The notes: generated by a model not told the origin, from the letters alone. DNA of 64,000 bases from Spirometra erinaceieuropaei (GCA_902702965.1 CACRXP010000405.1:391652-455651), one strand, 5' to 3'. Positions 41,601-49,345 are shown, counted from the first letter of the stretch. A program made the numbers and translations.

Positions 41601-43361
41601 ATCCTCAACTGTCAGAAAACTCTGTGCACTCCTCGGCTGGACGGAAGACTTGAACAACGTGATGCAAACCGCCGAAAAATCTCGGGTAATTACCTAGGAG
41701 AGTAACGTGTAGGATGTACTGACTTGATCTCCACCTTCATGCGCAGAACCACATATAGGAGCAATTTAACTGACTGTTTACTGCAATCTGTCTCTGTATA
41801 TTCTACGTGGTGGTAGTGGTGGTGGTGGTCGCTCCACTAAAGTTGAGTTTGCAAAGGCGCTGGGCATGCTGGTCGACTGCAGTGTGCGGGATCAGTTTCT
41901 GCCACTTACATTTTATTGTCCTGCAAGGTTAACCTATGTGATTGTTGGTTGAGCTTCCGCGGCTGGCTTGAATAAATTTCCCAATTCATAGATATTTTGG
42001 CAGATTTTGAATAATTCATATTGACCCAACTGTGAAAAACTCGGCACCTCGGTAGGATTCGAAACCAAGCAGTAAGGGGAAGGCTTTAGTACACTAACCA
42101 CTTGAGCTACGAGGCCCCGCCGGACGACGCGAGTTTAATCACATTTGGGTCAAATTTCTCCCGCTTAGTAGAAGCCGCCTCGCAACGGGACGGTAGCTGT
42201 TGCCCACGGGGGCACTGACAGTTCCCCACCATACGTGCCCCTACCGCCAGGGTATTTGAAGGAACTCGGATATTCAGGGTCACCTGAGTGAACGAAGTCA
42301 CGCTTGCGGGAGGCAGGACTTGGACGATTTTTCTTTTCGACTGAGCGTCACATCCAACAGCTGTATGGACGGTGTGTGTTAACACATTAGGGCACTTTCT
42401 ATCTCTTTTTCTTCTAATTGGGCTGCTTGAACATCCTAGACGACGACCGAGTCTCGCTATGGCCTACTGCCATGTCGTACTCTCTTTATGAGACGGATTT
42501 GTAGGGGATTAAGCGGCAATGATGACTTGCCCTTAAACTTATATTTGCGATGGCTTGCGCTGTGTTGACTTCATTCCCTTCTCAATCTCCGTCAGTTATG
42601 TTTTGCTAAATGAAGGCAACTTACTGCGCCAAAAGCCAATAGTTTAAGGCTGCTGTTATGCGTGTAATCATTTATTGGCGCGGTTCTACCCGCGACATCG
42701 ATCGAGACCGGTCGATTAATTCGTAAACCACGCTTGAGAATAAAACAGATCGCCGCATAGACCGTCATGTACTTGCAGGGTTCGTCAGGACTGTCACCCC
42801 CAGATCCCACTTTGTCGTATGACTGACTTGAAGTGTAACCACGCTTGCCGCTCCTTAAGTTACCACTTTTCCCCCCGACAGGTGGACTACATAGGCTTTA
42901 CTGAGAAAGAAGCCGAGAAATGCAATTCCAACCTACACCCCAGTGTAAAACTGAAGCTTTATCCCCCTGACGACCAAAAGCGCGACTATTCAACCTCAGC
43001 GGGGAGCGAGATGCGATCTGCCTCGGAGTTAGGCTGTTTCCCAGCCTCTCAGATGAAGCTGAGTACGGGATTTGTCCTGGACGAGGACACTGACTCGGAT
43101 ACGGCAACAGTAGCGACACCGAGGTCCACGCTGAGCACGCTCTTATCATCTTCTCTTCCAACCGTGCTCTCGGCAGAGCACTCAGTCGAAGGTGACAACC
43201 AAACGGCGGAGTCGACAGATGCAAAGTCCGACTTCAGCACCCACCGACGGCCCTACCCACTTAGCTCCAGGGGGCATTCCTTGCCGATACTTTCTGATTC
43301 TGACCTCTCCGAACCAAGTCCCTCCTTTCGCAGTAAATCTGACCATCCCTCCGACAGTAAT
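26523..43361 (+). CDS. SIRT3: SIRT3-like NAD-dependent protein deacylase (six-exon gene, 3' end in a gap)
   Basis: Class I sirtuin, which removes acyl groups from lysine using NAD+ and releases nicotinamide and O-acetyl-ADP-ribose; SIRT3 orthologues are usually mitochondrial. Joining 26550-26662, 32448-32683, 33342-33442, 39442-39724 and 41594-41685 gives 275 residues in one frame, and exon 6 (42882 on) adds at least 160. Numbering from the ATG at 26550: Rossmann GAGIS 25-29, GIPDFR 33-38, TQNID 108-112, catalytic H129 in EAHG, zinc cysteines 137/140 and 161/164, KPDIIFF 169-175, MGTSLEV 199-205, INRE 224-227, and LGW 258-260 near the end of the core. [19 protein letters not shown] and [16 protein letters not shown] match vertebrate SIRT3 more closely than SIRT1 or SIRT2. 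Odd points are FFNE where most relatives have FFGE, a short zinc module, and a Ser/Thr-rich tail absent from the family. Introns 1 to 5 are filled with repeats. Confidence 0.93.
26992..27486. repeat. About 490-bp repeat, copy 1 (Penelope-like terminal unit?)
   Basis: Closely similar to 28756-29236 in the same orientation ('cgttaatagaagcgaagagg ... cgctggaacaagag ... gttgattgattaagg'). On the minus strand it contains a TATA-like CTATAAATAC, then CTGACGATGGACTCGAGTGC..GAAACGTCAG, then GACGAATAAA and CTCTTGTTCCAGCGG. This arrangement resembles terminal units of Penelope-like retroelements, but no RT/GIY-YIG ORF lies next to it, so the class is a guess. Confidence 0.7.
27487..27904. other. Spacer between the direct repeat and an RTE remnant
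   Basis: AT-rich, no recognisable gene or repeat partner in the window. Confidence 0.4.
27905..28755 (-). pseudogene. RTE-like LINE remnant: endonuclease end and RT start
   Basis: Minus-strand ORF 28701-28195 includes [20 protein letters not shown] (endonuclease SDH-type end), then [25 protein letters not shown] and [18 protein letters not shown], the linker before the RT. Beyond a frameshift, the sequence to 27905 encodes [12 protein letters not shown], [13 protein letters not shown] and PQVEINVD segments. It ends exactly where the direct repeat at 28756 begins. This is the 5' half of the same family whose 3' half is at 22.3-23.9 kb. Confidence 0.8.
28756..29236. repeat. About 490-bp repeat, copy 2
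   Basis: Second copy of the 26992-27486 unit in direct orientation; differences are scattered substitutions and small indels. On the minus strand it reads CTGACGAAGGACTCGAGTGC..TCCGAAAAGTCAG then GCGAATAAA, so the inner GGA/TCC pair is better conserved here than in copy 1. Confidence 0.75.
29237..30100. other. No recognisable gene
   Basis: Intron 1 sequence of the sirtuin. Contains a short CTG run (about 29680-29692) and a G-run near 29987-29995. No family recognised. Confidence 0.4.
30101..31570 (-). pseudogene. RTE-like LINE remnant: reverse transcriptase
   Basis: On the minus strand, in several frames: [30 protein letters not shown] and [11 protein letters not shown] (30880-31080), then [31 protein letters not shown] and [18 protein letters not shown] (30200-30460). 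LLFADD is the catalytic box. The segment before LFSAML is replaced by a (GA)n run (30434-30460 plus strand), read as SLSLSL. Linker remnants lie at 31250-31570. Heavily decayed. Confidence 0.75.
30434..30460. repeat. (GA)n microsatellite inside an RT remnant
   Basis: About 13 GA units lie at the position of the RT block just before the LFSAML motif, replacing coding sequence. Confidence 0.85.
31610..32060 (+). repeat. GC-rich repeat X, copy 1
   Basis: Matches 41090-41525 (plus) and 44185-44620 (minus). Landmarks in order: 'cgcggaagatgcgttgga..caacacgggg', 'ccagtcttcttgac', 'gggcccaggtgggggagg', 'gtgctgtgcaagcccac', 'gcacacggtggac'. ORFs across it are not shared in frame between copies. Class unknown, not obviously a LINE. 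Confidence 0.7.
32369..32406. repeat. (CCT)n tract upstream of sirtuin exon 2
   Basis: A CCT/CTC repeat about 40 bases upstream of the exon 2 acceptor at 32447; it may act as an extended polypyrimidine tract. Confidence 0.8.
32448..32683 (+). CDS. SIRT3: Sirtuin exon 2
   Basis: Acceptor cctgtag ends at 32447 and donor gtacgt starts at 32684. Encodes [20 protein letters not shown] through TQNIDGLER (residues 39-116), including the cofactor-binding loop and the small-domain helices. Both end phases match the neighbouring exons. A (CCT)n pyrimidine tract (about 32369-32406) lies shortly upstream of the acceptor. Confidence 0.95.
33342..33442 (+). CDS. SIRT3: Sirtuin exon 3
   Basis: Acceptor tcctttcag ends at 33341; the alternative ttgcag six bases on also keeps the frame but would lose the family's V-A/S. 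Donor gtgagt starts at 33443. Encodes (V)[15 protein letters not shown] with the catalytic histidine, and the first zinc pair CLRC. Confidence 0.93.
33470..33640 (+). pseudogene. LINE reverse transcriptase fragment in sirtuin intron 3
   Basis: [20 protein letters not shown] resembles the 'K.GD...C.NYRGI.LL....K.F' RT block of LINEs. It begins within 30 bases of the exon 3 donor. The flanking sequence to about 33800 may be more of the same element but is too decayed to read. Confidence 0.55.
33800..34580. other. No recognisable gene (intron 3)
   Basis: Contains a G-run (33955-33976) and short ORFs without resemblance to any family. Confidence 0.4.
34590..34860 (+). repeat. Degenerate copy of repeat X
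   Basis: 'ccaccttcagtcatcttgac' and 'gcgcaagtcactgtct' correspond in order to landmarks of repeat X; the rest is diverged. Confidence 0.4.
35455..36420. mobile_element. Foldback element, copy 1 (long terminal inverted repeats)
   Basis: The arm of about 370 bp at 35455-35830 is an imperfect reverse complement of 36060-36420. Termini are 'aactcctgaaatgtcaaccg' and 'cggttgacatttcatgagtt'. The middle (35830-36060) is AT-rich and non-coding. A second family member lies at 47825-48790. No transposase ORF, so it is a non-autonomous DNA element or MITE-like foldback. Confidence 0.8.
36600..36910 (-). pseudogene. Retroelement-derived ORF remnant
   Basis: The minus-strand ORF contains [40 protein letters not shown] and [17 protein letters not shown] recall this type of sequence from flatworm repetitive ORFs, but I cannot name the element. 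No flanking RT. Confidence 0.45.
36911..38570. other. No recognisable gene (intron 3)
   Basis: Short ORFs only. A 50-bp segment at 38470-38520 ('caggcacggttcaaagtttg ... tatttgagctgaaatctatcag') recurs at 38815-38868 and, diverged, at 49035-49080. Confidence 0.4.
38575..39010. repeat. Inverted repeat (arms about 135 bp)
   Basis: 38575-38710 ('agaattgtgcaatgatttac ... cagctgcgaggggttcggct') is the imperfect reverse complement of 38870-39000. Both arms contain ACGCGTGTTT and 'gcctgacgcagctgcgag'. Related sequence at 49240-49340 indicates a dispersed family. No coding region. Confidence 0.8.
39442..39724 (+). CDS. SIRT3: Sirtuin exon 4
   Basis: Acceptor ttcttttccag ends at 39441 and donor gtaaat starts at 39725. 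Encodes the second zinc pair [16 protein letters not shown], the Rossmann return MGTSLEV and [11 protein letters not shown] (residues 151-244). This is the largest exon of the catalytic core. The preceding intron is about 6 kb. Confidence 0.95.
39930..40425 (+). pseudogene. LINE C-terminal remnant
   Basis: Frame 39962-40140 reads [20 protein letters not shown], then [13 protein letters not shown], the usual C-terminal block after a LINE RT. Further on, in another frame, [12 protein letters not shown] and [14 protein letters not shown]. This family differs from the C2H2-ended one. It lies in sirtuin intron 4 immediately after exon 4. Confidence 0.75.
40661..40975 (+). mobile_element. tRNA-Arg-derived SINE
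   Basis: Tail unit 40665-40760, then a tRNA-like head 40795-40865: A box 'tggcccggtgggtagagg', an anticodon-loop-like CTTCTAA (anticodon TCT), and B box 'gcgagttcgaggct'. The body contains 'tggctggctgacgacggct' and 'ggccattccagtctccc', ending 'tttgtcggtaatacc'. The TCT loop suggests origin from tRNA-Arg(UCU). Confidence 0.8.
41085..41525 (+). repeat. GC-rich repeat X, copy 2
   Basis: Starts 'ccccgaacgggtcacgtgg', 'agatgcgctggaccagcacg'; ends 'ggagcacgtggtggacatcg'. Same landmark order as copies at 31610 and 44185. It lies just upstream of sirtuin exon 5. Confidence 0.75.
41594..41685 (+). CDS. SIRT3: Sirtuin exon 5
   Basis: Acceptor ttccttgtag ends at 41593. Encodes (G)[18 protein letters not shown]..., matching the last helix of SIRT3 (LGD...L.ELLGWTEE). 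A donor gtaatt starts at 41686. Without splicing the frame reads three more codons and stops at 41695-41697, which would give a protein of ordinary SIRT3 core length (278 residues). Confidence 0.88.
41811..41829. repeat. (TGG)n microsatellite
   Basis: Short TGG run in sirtuin intron 5. Confidence 0.7.
41980..42400 (-). mobile_element. Second tRNA-derived SINE type (or tRNA pseudogene)
   Basis: Minus strand 42119-42045: 'gggcctcgtagctcaagtgg' (A box TAGCTCAAGTGGTTAG) and GGTTTCGAATCC (B box). The outer ends GGGGCCT and AGGTGCC could pair at six of seven positions, but D and anticodon stems are poor and 75 bases is not clean cloverleaf spacing. More likely a SINE head than a working tRNA gene. 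Confidence 0.45.
42882..43361 (+). CDS. Sirtuin exon 6: Ser/Thr-rich C-terminal extension (truncated by a gap)
   Basis: A strong acceptor (ttttccccccgacag, ending 42881) has the same phase 0 as the exon 5 donor. It is open for 160 codons to the gap: [14 protein letters not shown], then a low-complexity acidic and Ser/Thr-rich region ([46 protein letters not shown]). This looks disordered and phosphorylatable and has no counterpart in vertebrate SIRT3. Linkage to exon 5 is inferred only from phase and order; it could instead belong to another gene. After the gap one frame stays open to a TAG at 43776-43778, but the gap size is unreliable. Confidence 0.6.
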
Positions 43362-43543
43362 NNNNNNNNNNNNNNNNNNNNNNNNNNNNNNNNNNNNNNN
43401 NNNNNNNNNNNNNNNNNNNNNNNNNNNNNNNNNNNNNNNNNNNNNNNNNNNNNNNNNNNNNNNNNNNNNNNNNNNNNNNNNNNNNNNNNNNNNNNNNNNN
43501 NNNNNNNNNNNNNNNNNNNNNNNNNNNNNNNNNNNNNNNNNNN
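43362..43543. other. Assembly gap (N)
   Basis: 182 N interrupting the presumed last sirtuin exon. Confidence 1.
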
Positions 43544-43779
43544 GACAAGGCTAAATAGCCCGTCTAGGCGTGCCAAACACGACCTGGTTCCCACGCAATA
43601 CACCAAGTCTTTACAAAACTCAATTCTGGGTATCACCCATGTCTGTATGTTGTTAGGCGCTGTTTGCTGTATGACCTCTCTCACCACTCATAATGTCCAT
43701 CCGTTAAGACAAAACGGACTGTGCGTGAAAAAACGGTTTATTACCTCTTCCAAAGGGACCTCGGTCGACATAAAGTAGA

Positions 43780-44180
43780 AAGGCAAGGACCAAGAAACAA
43801 TGTCTCCAAAACAGAATGCGGGAAAAAAGATGCGGCGTAGCGGCAGAGCGGGCGAAAGACGTGCGTCGCTGGGGAACGTCAGCTGCCTGAAAAAGGATGC
43901 AAATGCAAGTTAGGGAGGAGGCGGGAAGAAGGGTGTCGTCATAACGGTTGCGTAGTGAGAAAGTAGTGGCGTAACAAGCTAAGGCCCGAGCTTTGGCTAC
44001 AATTATTTCAGCTGCTAAGAAGTGGTAACAACACGATAGTGAGAGGTTACGAAAAAATTACACAGACATCTAAGGCCTTATGGAGTGATAGAGATCCGGT
44101 GATGGACGTTCCGCCCCTGTCTCACAGGAGCCTGTGCGGTCATAAATCCTCAAACTGACACGGAAACTGTCCTCACGTGA
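43780..44180. other. No recognisable gene
   Basis: Purine-rich sequence after the presumed sirtuin end; no clear polyadenylation signal seen. Confidence 0.35.
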
Positions 44181-44184
44181 GCCA

Positions 44185-44620
44185 CATGATAGTTCGACCA
44201 CCGTGTGCTCCATAGCAAGGTGGAGTGGGGGCAGTGACTTGTTCATGATTTAGTTCGTAGTGATAGTAGACTTGCACACTATCCTCCTCCCCCACCTGGG
44301 TCCGGTGCCAATGCAGAGTCAAGAAGACCGGAGGCGGTGGAGGGCGCAGGTGGATGGCACGGTCGAGCTGGCACCCTGGCGCTCCACTCCACACCCCCTG
44401 ATCCACAATGACCAGGATTTAAACCAGCAAAAATGGGGGGGGGCTGGGGGCGACAGAGATCCCAGTGTGCCCGACGTCAGCCGGAAACCGCATCTGCCAC
44501 CACACCTCGAAACTCTGGCATTTGTTATGCTGTGCAATTCCGAGAACGCCTGCCAGAATCCGATGCGGCCTCCGTGTTGGTCCAGCGCATCTAACGCGTG
44601 GCCCGCTTGGGGGTGGCAAA
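44185..44620 (-). repeat. GC-rich repeat X, copy 3
   Basis: Reverse complement of the X landmarks; the start (minus strand) reads 'cccccaagcgggccacgcgt', then 'agatgcgctggaccaacacg'. Contains a G-run at 44435-44450. Confidence 0.75.
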
Positions 44621-44759
44621 GAAAAATATGGAACGCTTCACAATTTTGCGTGTCATCCTTGTGCTGCTAGGGCCATGCTAGTCTTCTCTGTATCGTTCCA
44701 ATTTTAGTATAATGTACCGCCGAAGCGAGTAAAATGCGTACGCCTAAGTCATGCACATG

Positions 44760-44945
44760 CGCGGCAGTAGTTGTGGGCGCGTGCCGTGGGGTGGGCGAGG
44801 GGAGAGTGCGGTAGGTGCTGTGCAAGCCCACTACCACAGGTCCCCGTGCCCGCCACATCTTGCTCTGGAGCACACGGTGGACATCGCTTGTAGTCCAGCG
44901 CATCTGCGACGTGGCTTGTCTTGGGGGCCAAGTACACAGGACAGT
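44760..44945 (+). repeat. Partial repeat X with terminal inverted sequence
   Basis: 'gagagtgcggtaggtgctgt' and 'ggagcacacggtggacatcg' match the X end, then 'tagtccagcgcatctgcgac' and 'gtggcttgtcttggggg', which is the reverse complement of the X start. This suggests full X copies begin and end with inverted repeats of about 33 bp. The last segment recurs at 45738-45780. Confidence 0.6.
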
Positions 44946-44946
44946 T

Positions 44947-45690
44947 TGGCCTGTGTACTTGTCGATGTTCGAATAATTGAGCAGGGCGCGGGCTAGGATT
45001 TTGCCTCTGTGGTTGTCACATGGCTGTCATGCCAGTTCGTAGACGTGCACAATGGCAACCTCATTCAAGCCTTGGGGGATGCGTCCTTGCAGTCACATCT
45101 CCTGAAATATTGAAGTGGGCATTTGGATGAGCCGGTGGCCGCTACCCTTGCAAATTTCATCAGTGTGGGAATCGAAGCTTTGTCGTTAGCCATCTGGTGT
45201 TGGCGGGGATCCGTGTTGATCTTCATTTCAGGAAGTCTGTTGAAAACTTCGTCGGACACCGTGGAAGAACGATTAAGGACGCATCTGAAGGAATCAGCCA
45301 AGCTCTTCAGAATTTGCGATTTTACCATCGGCAGGGTCATCGTTCCGTAGGAAATGAGCAGCAGCGCAGCTCCCTTGGTTTGGGGGCCGCAGACAGCGTT
45401 GATGGACTGGAAGTCTCTTCTCTTTGTTTTTATCGTGGTCGGCGTACAGTTGGCTTTCTTCAGCATTGCGAGTCATCCAAACATTGCGCACCTCTCTTAG
45501 TAGTTTCTGCACCAGACTTCGGCATCGGAAGGAAGCCGTTTCGTTGGTTTCGGTTTTGTAGTTGACATGGGTCGTGTGCAGCCTATTCTGCTCGGAGATC
45601 AGATTGTCGGTCTTCCCCGCGTTATCATCGAACCAGTCCTTGGGCCGACGTCGTGTGCAACTGAGGACGTCCATTGCAGTGGAGGAAACG
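44947..45690 (-). pseudogene. RTE-like LINE remnant
   Basis: Minus strand: TDNLISEQNRLHTTHVN, FRCRSLVQKLLREVRNVW (45294-45600), INAVCGPQTKGAALLL, ILKSLADSFRCVLNRSSTVS and FNRLPEMKINTD (45200-45400), then GKILARALLN near 45000. Same family and region as 27905-28755 and 30101-31570, with deletions between blocks. Confidence 0.75.
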
Positions 45691-45794
45691 GTGATCCGTC
45701 AGTTGTGGGCGCGTGCCGTGAGGCAGTCTGACCACGCTTGTAGTCCAGCACATCTGCGGCGTAGCTTGTCTTGGGGCCAGGTACACAGGACAGT

Positions 45795-45905
45795 TCGGCC
45801 GTCATCGTCATTCACCGCGTGTCCCGCCGTCCACCGTCGTGCGACCGCCGTCGTCATCCACCGTCGTTCGGCCGTCGTCGTCATCCACCGCGTGCCCCGC
45901 AGAGT
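45795..45905. repeat. Short GC-rich tandem repeat
   Basis: Units of the type 'gtcatccaccg(tcgttcggccgtcgtc)' repeated about three times imperfectly. Confidence 0.6.
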
Positions 45906-46640
45906 GAATGAACGCAACACCAGTGACTCAGAAACTGATCGGCCGACACATGCACAGAGAACTGTTCCATAATGCCGCCTTCCAATTTAATACCGTCTTA
46001 CGGAGCGTGATCTTACTGTGAGCAATTATCCCAATCGTCTGTCCTTGGCCGCCACAATTTAAACACGTGAGTGAATGGAGGGAGGGGGTGGGGATGCTTC
46101 AAAACTCAGAGAACTGACCCCGACCAAGCTAAGATGGATAGACTTAGAAAAAGAATGAGGAGCGCACCGTGAGGATTCAGTTAAAGTTCATCCCGTTGCA
46201 CTGATCTAGATCCAGTGTCGTTTTCGGACTCAGAAGGCTGTACATAAACGCCTTCGGCTGATTTCCATCGGCTTCCGTAGGCGGAGGACCCCGAAGCTGC
46301 TACCTCGTACTGTCCACTGATTGGGTGTCCAAAAGTCCGACCGCTGACGTGTAAATAACTAAAAAATCCAATAAATTATGATAAAAGTGTTGAAATCTAC
46401 TCGAGTACAGTAATGGCCAAAAGTTGTGAAAAAAACTGGGAGTACTTATAAACTGTACTTCACATCAGAATAAGACTACTTACGAGGGACTGAGATCTTA
46501 AAACAGATTGGGCTGACCAGTCCGTGGGAATATGCCTGGCCACCTGTCCTGAGATTAATCACAAAGTACCACCCTCTAGGCGGCAGTTATTATTTCGACG
46601 TCTTTTTGAGTGCTCGAATAAAATGTTGGAAAGGGGAGGG
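45906..46640. other. No recognisable gene
   Basis: Short ORFs only; no repeat partner in the window. Confidence 0.4.
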
Positions 46641-47105
46641 CGCTCACCGGTCGTTCTTACGGAATTCCCTCGTTCCGTTTTGCCTTAAGGTTCTCTCTCG
46701 GGCCCAACTAGCAGGCGCACAGCGGCGCATGATGTAGGCAGTAAGTTATTACCGACAAAGACAAGGGTGACTGGAATGGCCATTTCTGGCTCGTTAGGCG
46801 TCGTCAGCCAGTCATACGCAACCCCGAGGTGTGGGGCACCTAGGGCTCGATCCCGCGACCTGTTGGTTAGAAGTCCAACGCTCCTAATCGCCCTACCACC
46901 ACTGTATATACCCCATCGCAACCGACAGAACGAGCCCGTGGCTCAGTGGTTAGAAACAATGGAATTCTAACAAACAGGTAGCGGAATCGAGCCTCGGGTG
47001 TTCCACACTTCGCGGTTGGGTATGCCTGGCTGACGACGGCTAATGAGCCAGAAATAGCCATTCCAGTCTCCATTTTCTTTGTCGGTAATACTATTCTGCT
47101 CTCAT
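46641..47105. mobile_element. Two tRNA-Arg SINEs head to head
   Basis: A minus-strand SINE (tail unit 46645-46730, body 46745-46830, head 46840-46915 with anticodon loop CTTCTAA) faces a plus-strand SINE (head 46925-46995, body to 'tttgtcggtaatactattct' at about 47095). The two tRNA-like heads are separated by only about 15 bases, so the region is a long imperfect inverted repeat. Confidence 0.8.
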
Positions 47106-47351
47106 AAAGTTTGCTTCTCTTTCAAATGAAAAAACGAGAGCACGTGTATCTTTATCACGGGAAAAAAATGAGGTTATTTTCATGCTTTATACTTCAAGGC
47201 ATATAGTATTTTGGTATTAATAAGTCAAGTTACTCGCATCGATCTTGAAACGCGATCTGGGGCTTACGTGTCCTTAGGGCTTACACACTATCGAGAGTGA
47301 GTTTCCTGTACCTGGGCTATGGCGAGACGTACTAGGATTGGTAAAATTGAC

Positions 47352-47403
47352 GTACTAAAATTTAGTACCACAATTTTAGTACTAGACGTACTAAAATTGT
47401 GGT
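47352..47403. repeat. Overlapping palindromes (cruciform)
   Basis: ACCACAATTTTAGTAC (47367-47382) and GTACTAAAATTGTGGT (47388-47403) are perfect 16-bp arms around a 5-base loop. GTACTAAAATTTAGTAC (47352-47368) is a second 8-bp-arm palindrome sharing bases with the first. Confidence 0.95.
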
Positions 47404-47824
47404 AAGCCGACAGCAATTACTCAAAGAGTGCGGATATTAGACTACACGTAGATTCTAGTTTACTCCCTTATTAACTCAAGATTGCAGTCTTTTCAAAAAG
47501 AAATATCACCAGGTTAAGTTTGTAACCCCATACAGAGTTAATGAGCAGAATTGACGCTAACCCTCCCTACCCCCGGAACACGACTTTTCTGGATAGGTCA
47601 CAAAATGCCTAGGAGCATTCGGACTGGGAACCACCAAATGCGGGGAAATGCTCAAACCGGCAAGGTTAGTAGCAGCATTCTGCAGACAGCGGGTGGCTAA
47701 TAGGTCCGGAGCGAAAAGTCAAGACACGGCGGCGACGCGAAAATCATCGGGTCGGACACGGGAATAAGAGTTCCCAAATAGTACAGGTGGCGTCCTGCTA
47801 TATTCCACAGAAGTACCTACGCCC
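47404..47824. other. No recognisable gene
   Basis: No ORF or repeat partner that I could identify. Confidence 0.35.
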
Positions 47825-48790
47825 AGTGAGCGACACCATGAAATGTTAATCGAAATTCTAAATTGCGTCTTCGATGAGAAAATATTGCCTAAGTGAGGTT
47901 GAATCGCTGACTACCGTGCGGCATAACGCCAAGATATTTCAGACACTGTGGGATGTTGACTCTTAAGGGCACTTCTTTTCGGCCGCCTGCAAAAACCACA
48001 CTGCGTTAAAAAAAAAAACAGCTTCTCCAGTAGTATGTATTTCTCCCATTGATTTGCGACGACCTTATAAGTCAGGCATGTTTTATAGAAAACATGCACA
48101 AAAGTGCTCTTTATTTCACGCATTTGGTGACAATTTACGTCTTCTTTAAACCTTATACTTGAAGAAAGGGCATCTTTCGGTTTTAGAAAAGTCTCTAATT
48201 ACGAGTTTTTAGGACCGTGCAATGTCCATTCAAATCACATGGCATCGGTCCGTTTACTAATGTTCCTCAGTAAGTATACAACATAATCCAAATTCACTGC
48301 AAAATTGTACGAGCTCTTTATGGTATCTTCTCAATAGCGTATGACTTCCCTTGCACGGAACGTGTCAACTAAAAACCCTATGCGAAAATGTAACGGGGGA
48401 TGCGGCTTAAAATTATTTGGGAACTAAAAACTTCTTTAAGCGCGAAAGATATCCTCGCCTCAAGTAGAGAATTTGGGCAAGACGTGATTCCCTACCAAAC
48501 GAATAGGAGAAAGAGCACTTTTGTGCATGTTTTCTAATAAAATATGCTTGAATTTATAGGGGCATCGCAGATCAAAGAGAAAAAATGCATACTACTAAAG
48601 CAATCGTTTTCTTTAGTGGAGTGCGGTTTCTGCAAGCTTCCGAAAAGAGGTGTATTCGAAAGCCAAGATTCTGGCGTGTCTGAAATATTTTGGAATTATG
48701 TCTAACGATAAACAATAATTCAACCCCAATTAGATAATCCACTCTAGCCGAAGATAAGTTTAGGAAATTCAGTTAACACTTCATGAGACC
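47825..48790. mobile_element. Foldback element, copy 2
   Basis: Diverged copy of 35455-36420 with the same layout: left end 'catgaaatgttaatcgaaat', right end 'aaattcagttaacacttcat'; inner landmarks 'gaaaacatgcacaaaa' and 'tttgtgcatgttttct' are in opposite arms. No transposase ORF. Confidence 0.8.
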
Positions 48791-48999
48791 GGTCACTGAC
48801 TATATTTTCCTGTCCCAAATATAACCCTAGTTGTCATAACTCCGACCCTACTAACCGTAAAACTAACCTGCCCTCTTTCCTGGAATTTAGGCCAAAGTCC
48901 GTCGCAATAAGGGCATTTCCGCTCTAGCGTCCAACCAACAAACGGAGCATGTTAATCAATTGTTGCTTTTCACTTTCCTCAGAAGCTAACCGCTAACTG

Positions 49000-49345
49000 C
49001 GAGTAGTTCAGTTCATACTAGAGCCTATACTCGCAGACCGAAACGTGATGTATGAATATTTGGGCCGAAGTCCATCAGCCACAGAGAGATGGCCCAAATA
49101 CTCATGCACTAAGTTTCGGTCTGCGCCTATAGACCCTGGTGTGAACTGATCTACTCCAAGTTAGCTGTCAATTTCTGAGTAAATTAAAAAGGAACAATTT
49201 CAAAACTGGAGTATCTACCAGAAAACACCCCGGGAATGCTGGGGGACCCACTGTCGAGCCGAACCGCCTCCACAGCTGTACCATACGGCAAAACACGCGT
49301 GTCTGGGCTTCAGCTACTATTTGTGCTCCTAGTATGGCATCTCTT
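49000..49345. repeat. Dispersed inverted-repeat family fragment
   Basis: 49030-49130 holds 'gcagaccgaaacgtgatgta' facing 'actaagtttcggtctgcg' (small inverted repeat). 49245-49335 resembles the arm of the 38575-39010 element ('gagccgaaccgcctccacag', 'acacgcgtgtctgggctt'). Confidence 0.6.

Noticed and set aside
42045..42119. A functional tRNA gene on the minus strand
   Set aside because: A and B boxes are there, but the D and anticodon stems do not pair well and the acceptor has a mismatch; SINE or pseudogene is more likely.
43544..43778. Sequence after the gap as certain sirtuin C-terminus with a membrane-like segment
   Set aside because: Gap length is not reliable, so the frame relation is unknown and 3' UTR is equally possible.
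45795..45905. A CRISPR-like or satellite array
   Set aside because: Only about three imperfect short units, with no regular spacers.
48820..48880. Interstitial telomere-like (CTAACC-type) repeats
   Set aside because: Only scattered 'taaccctag' or 'ctaaccgt' words, no tandem TTAGGG array.
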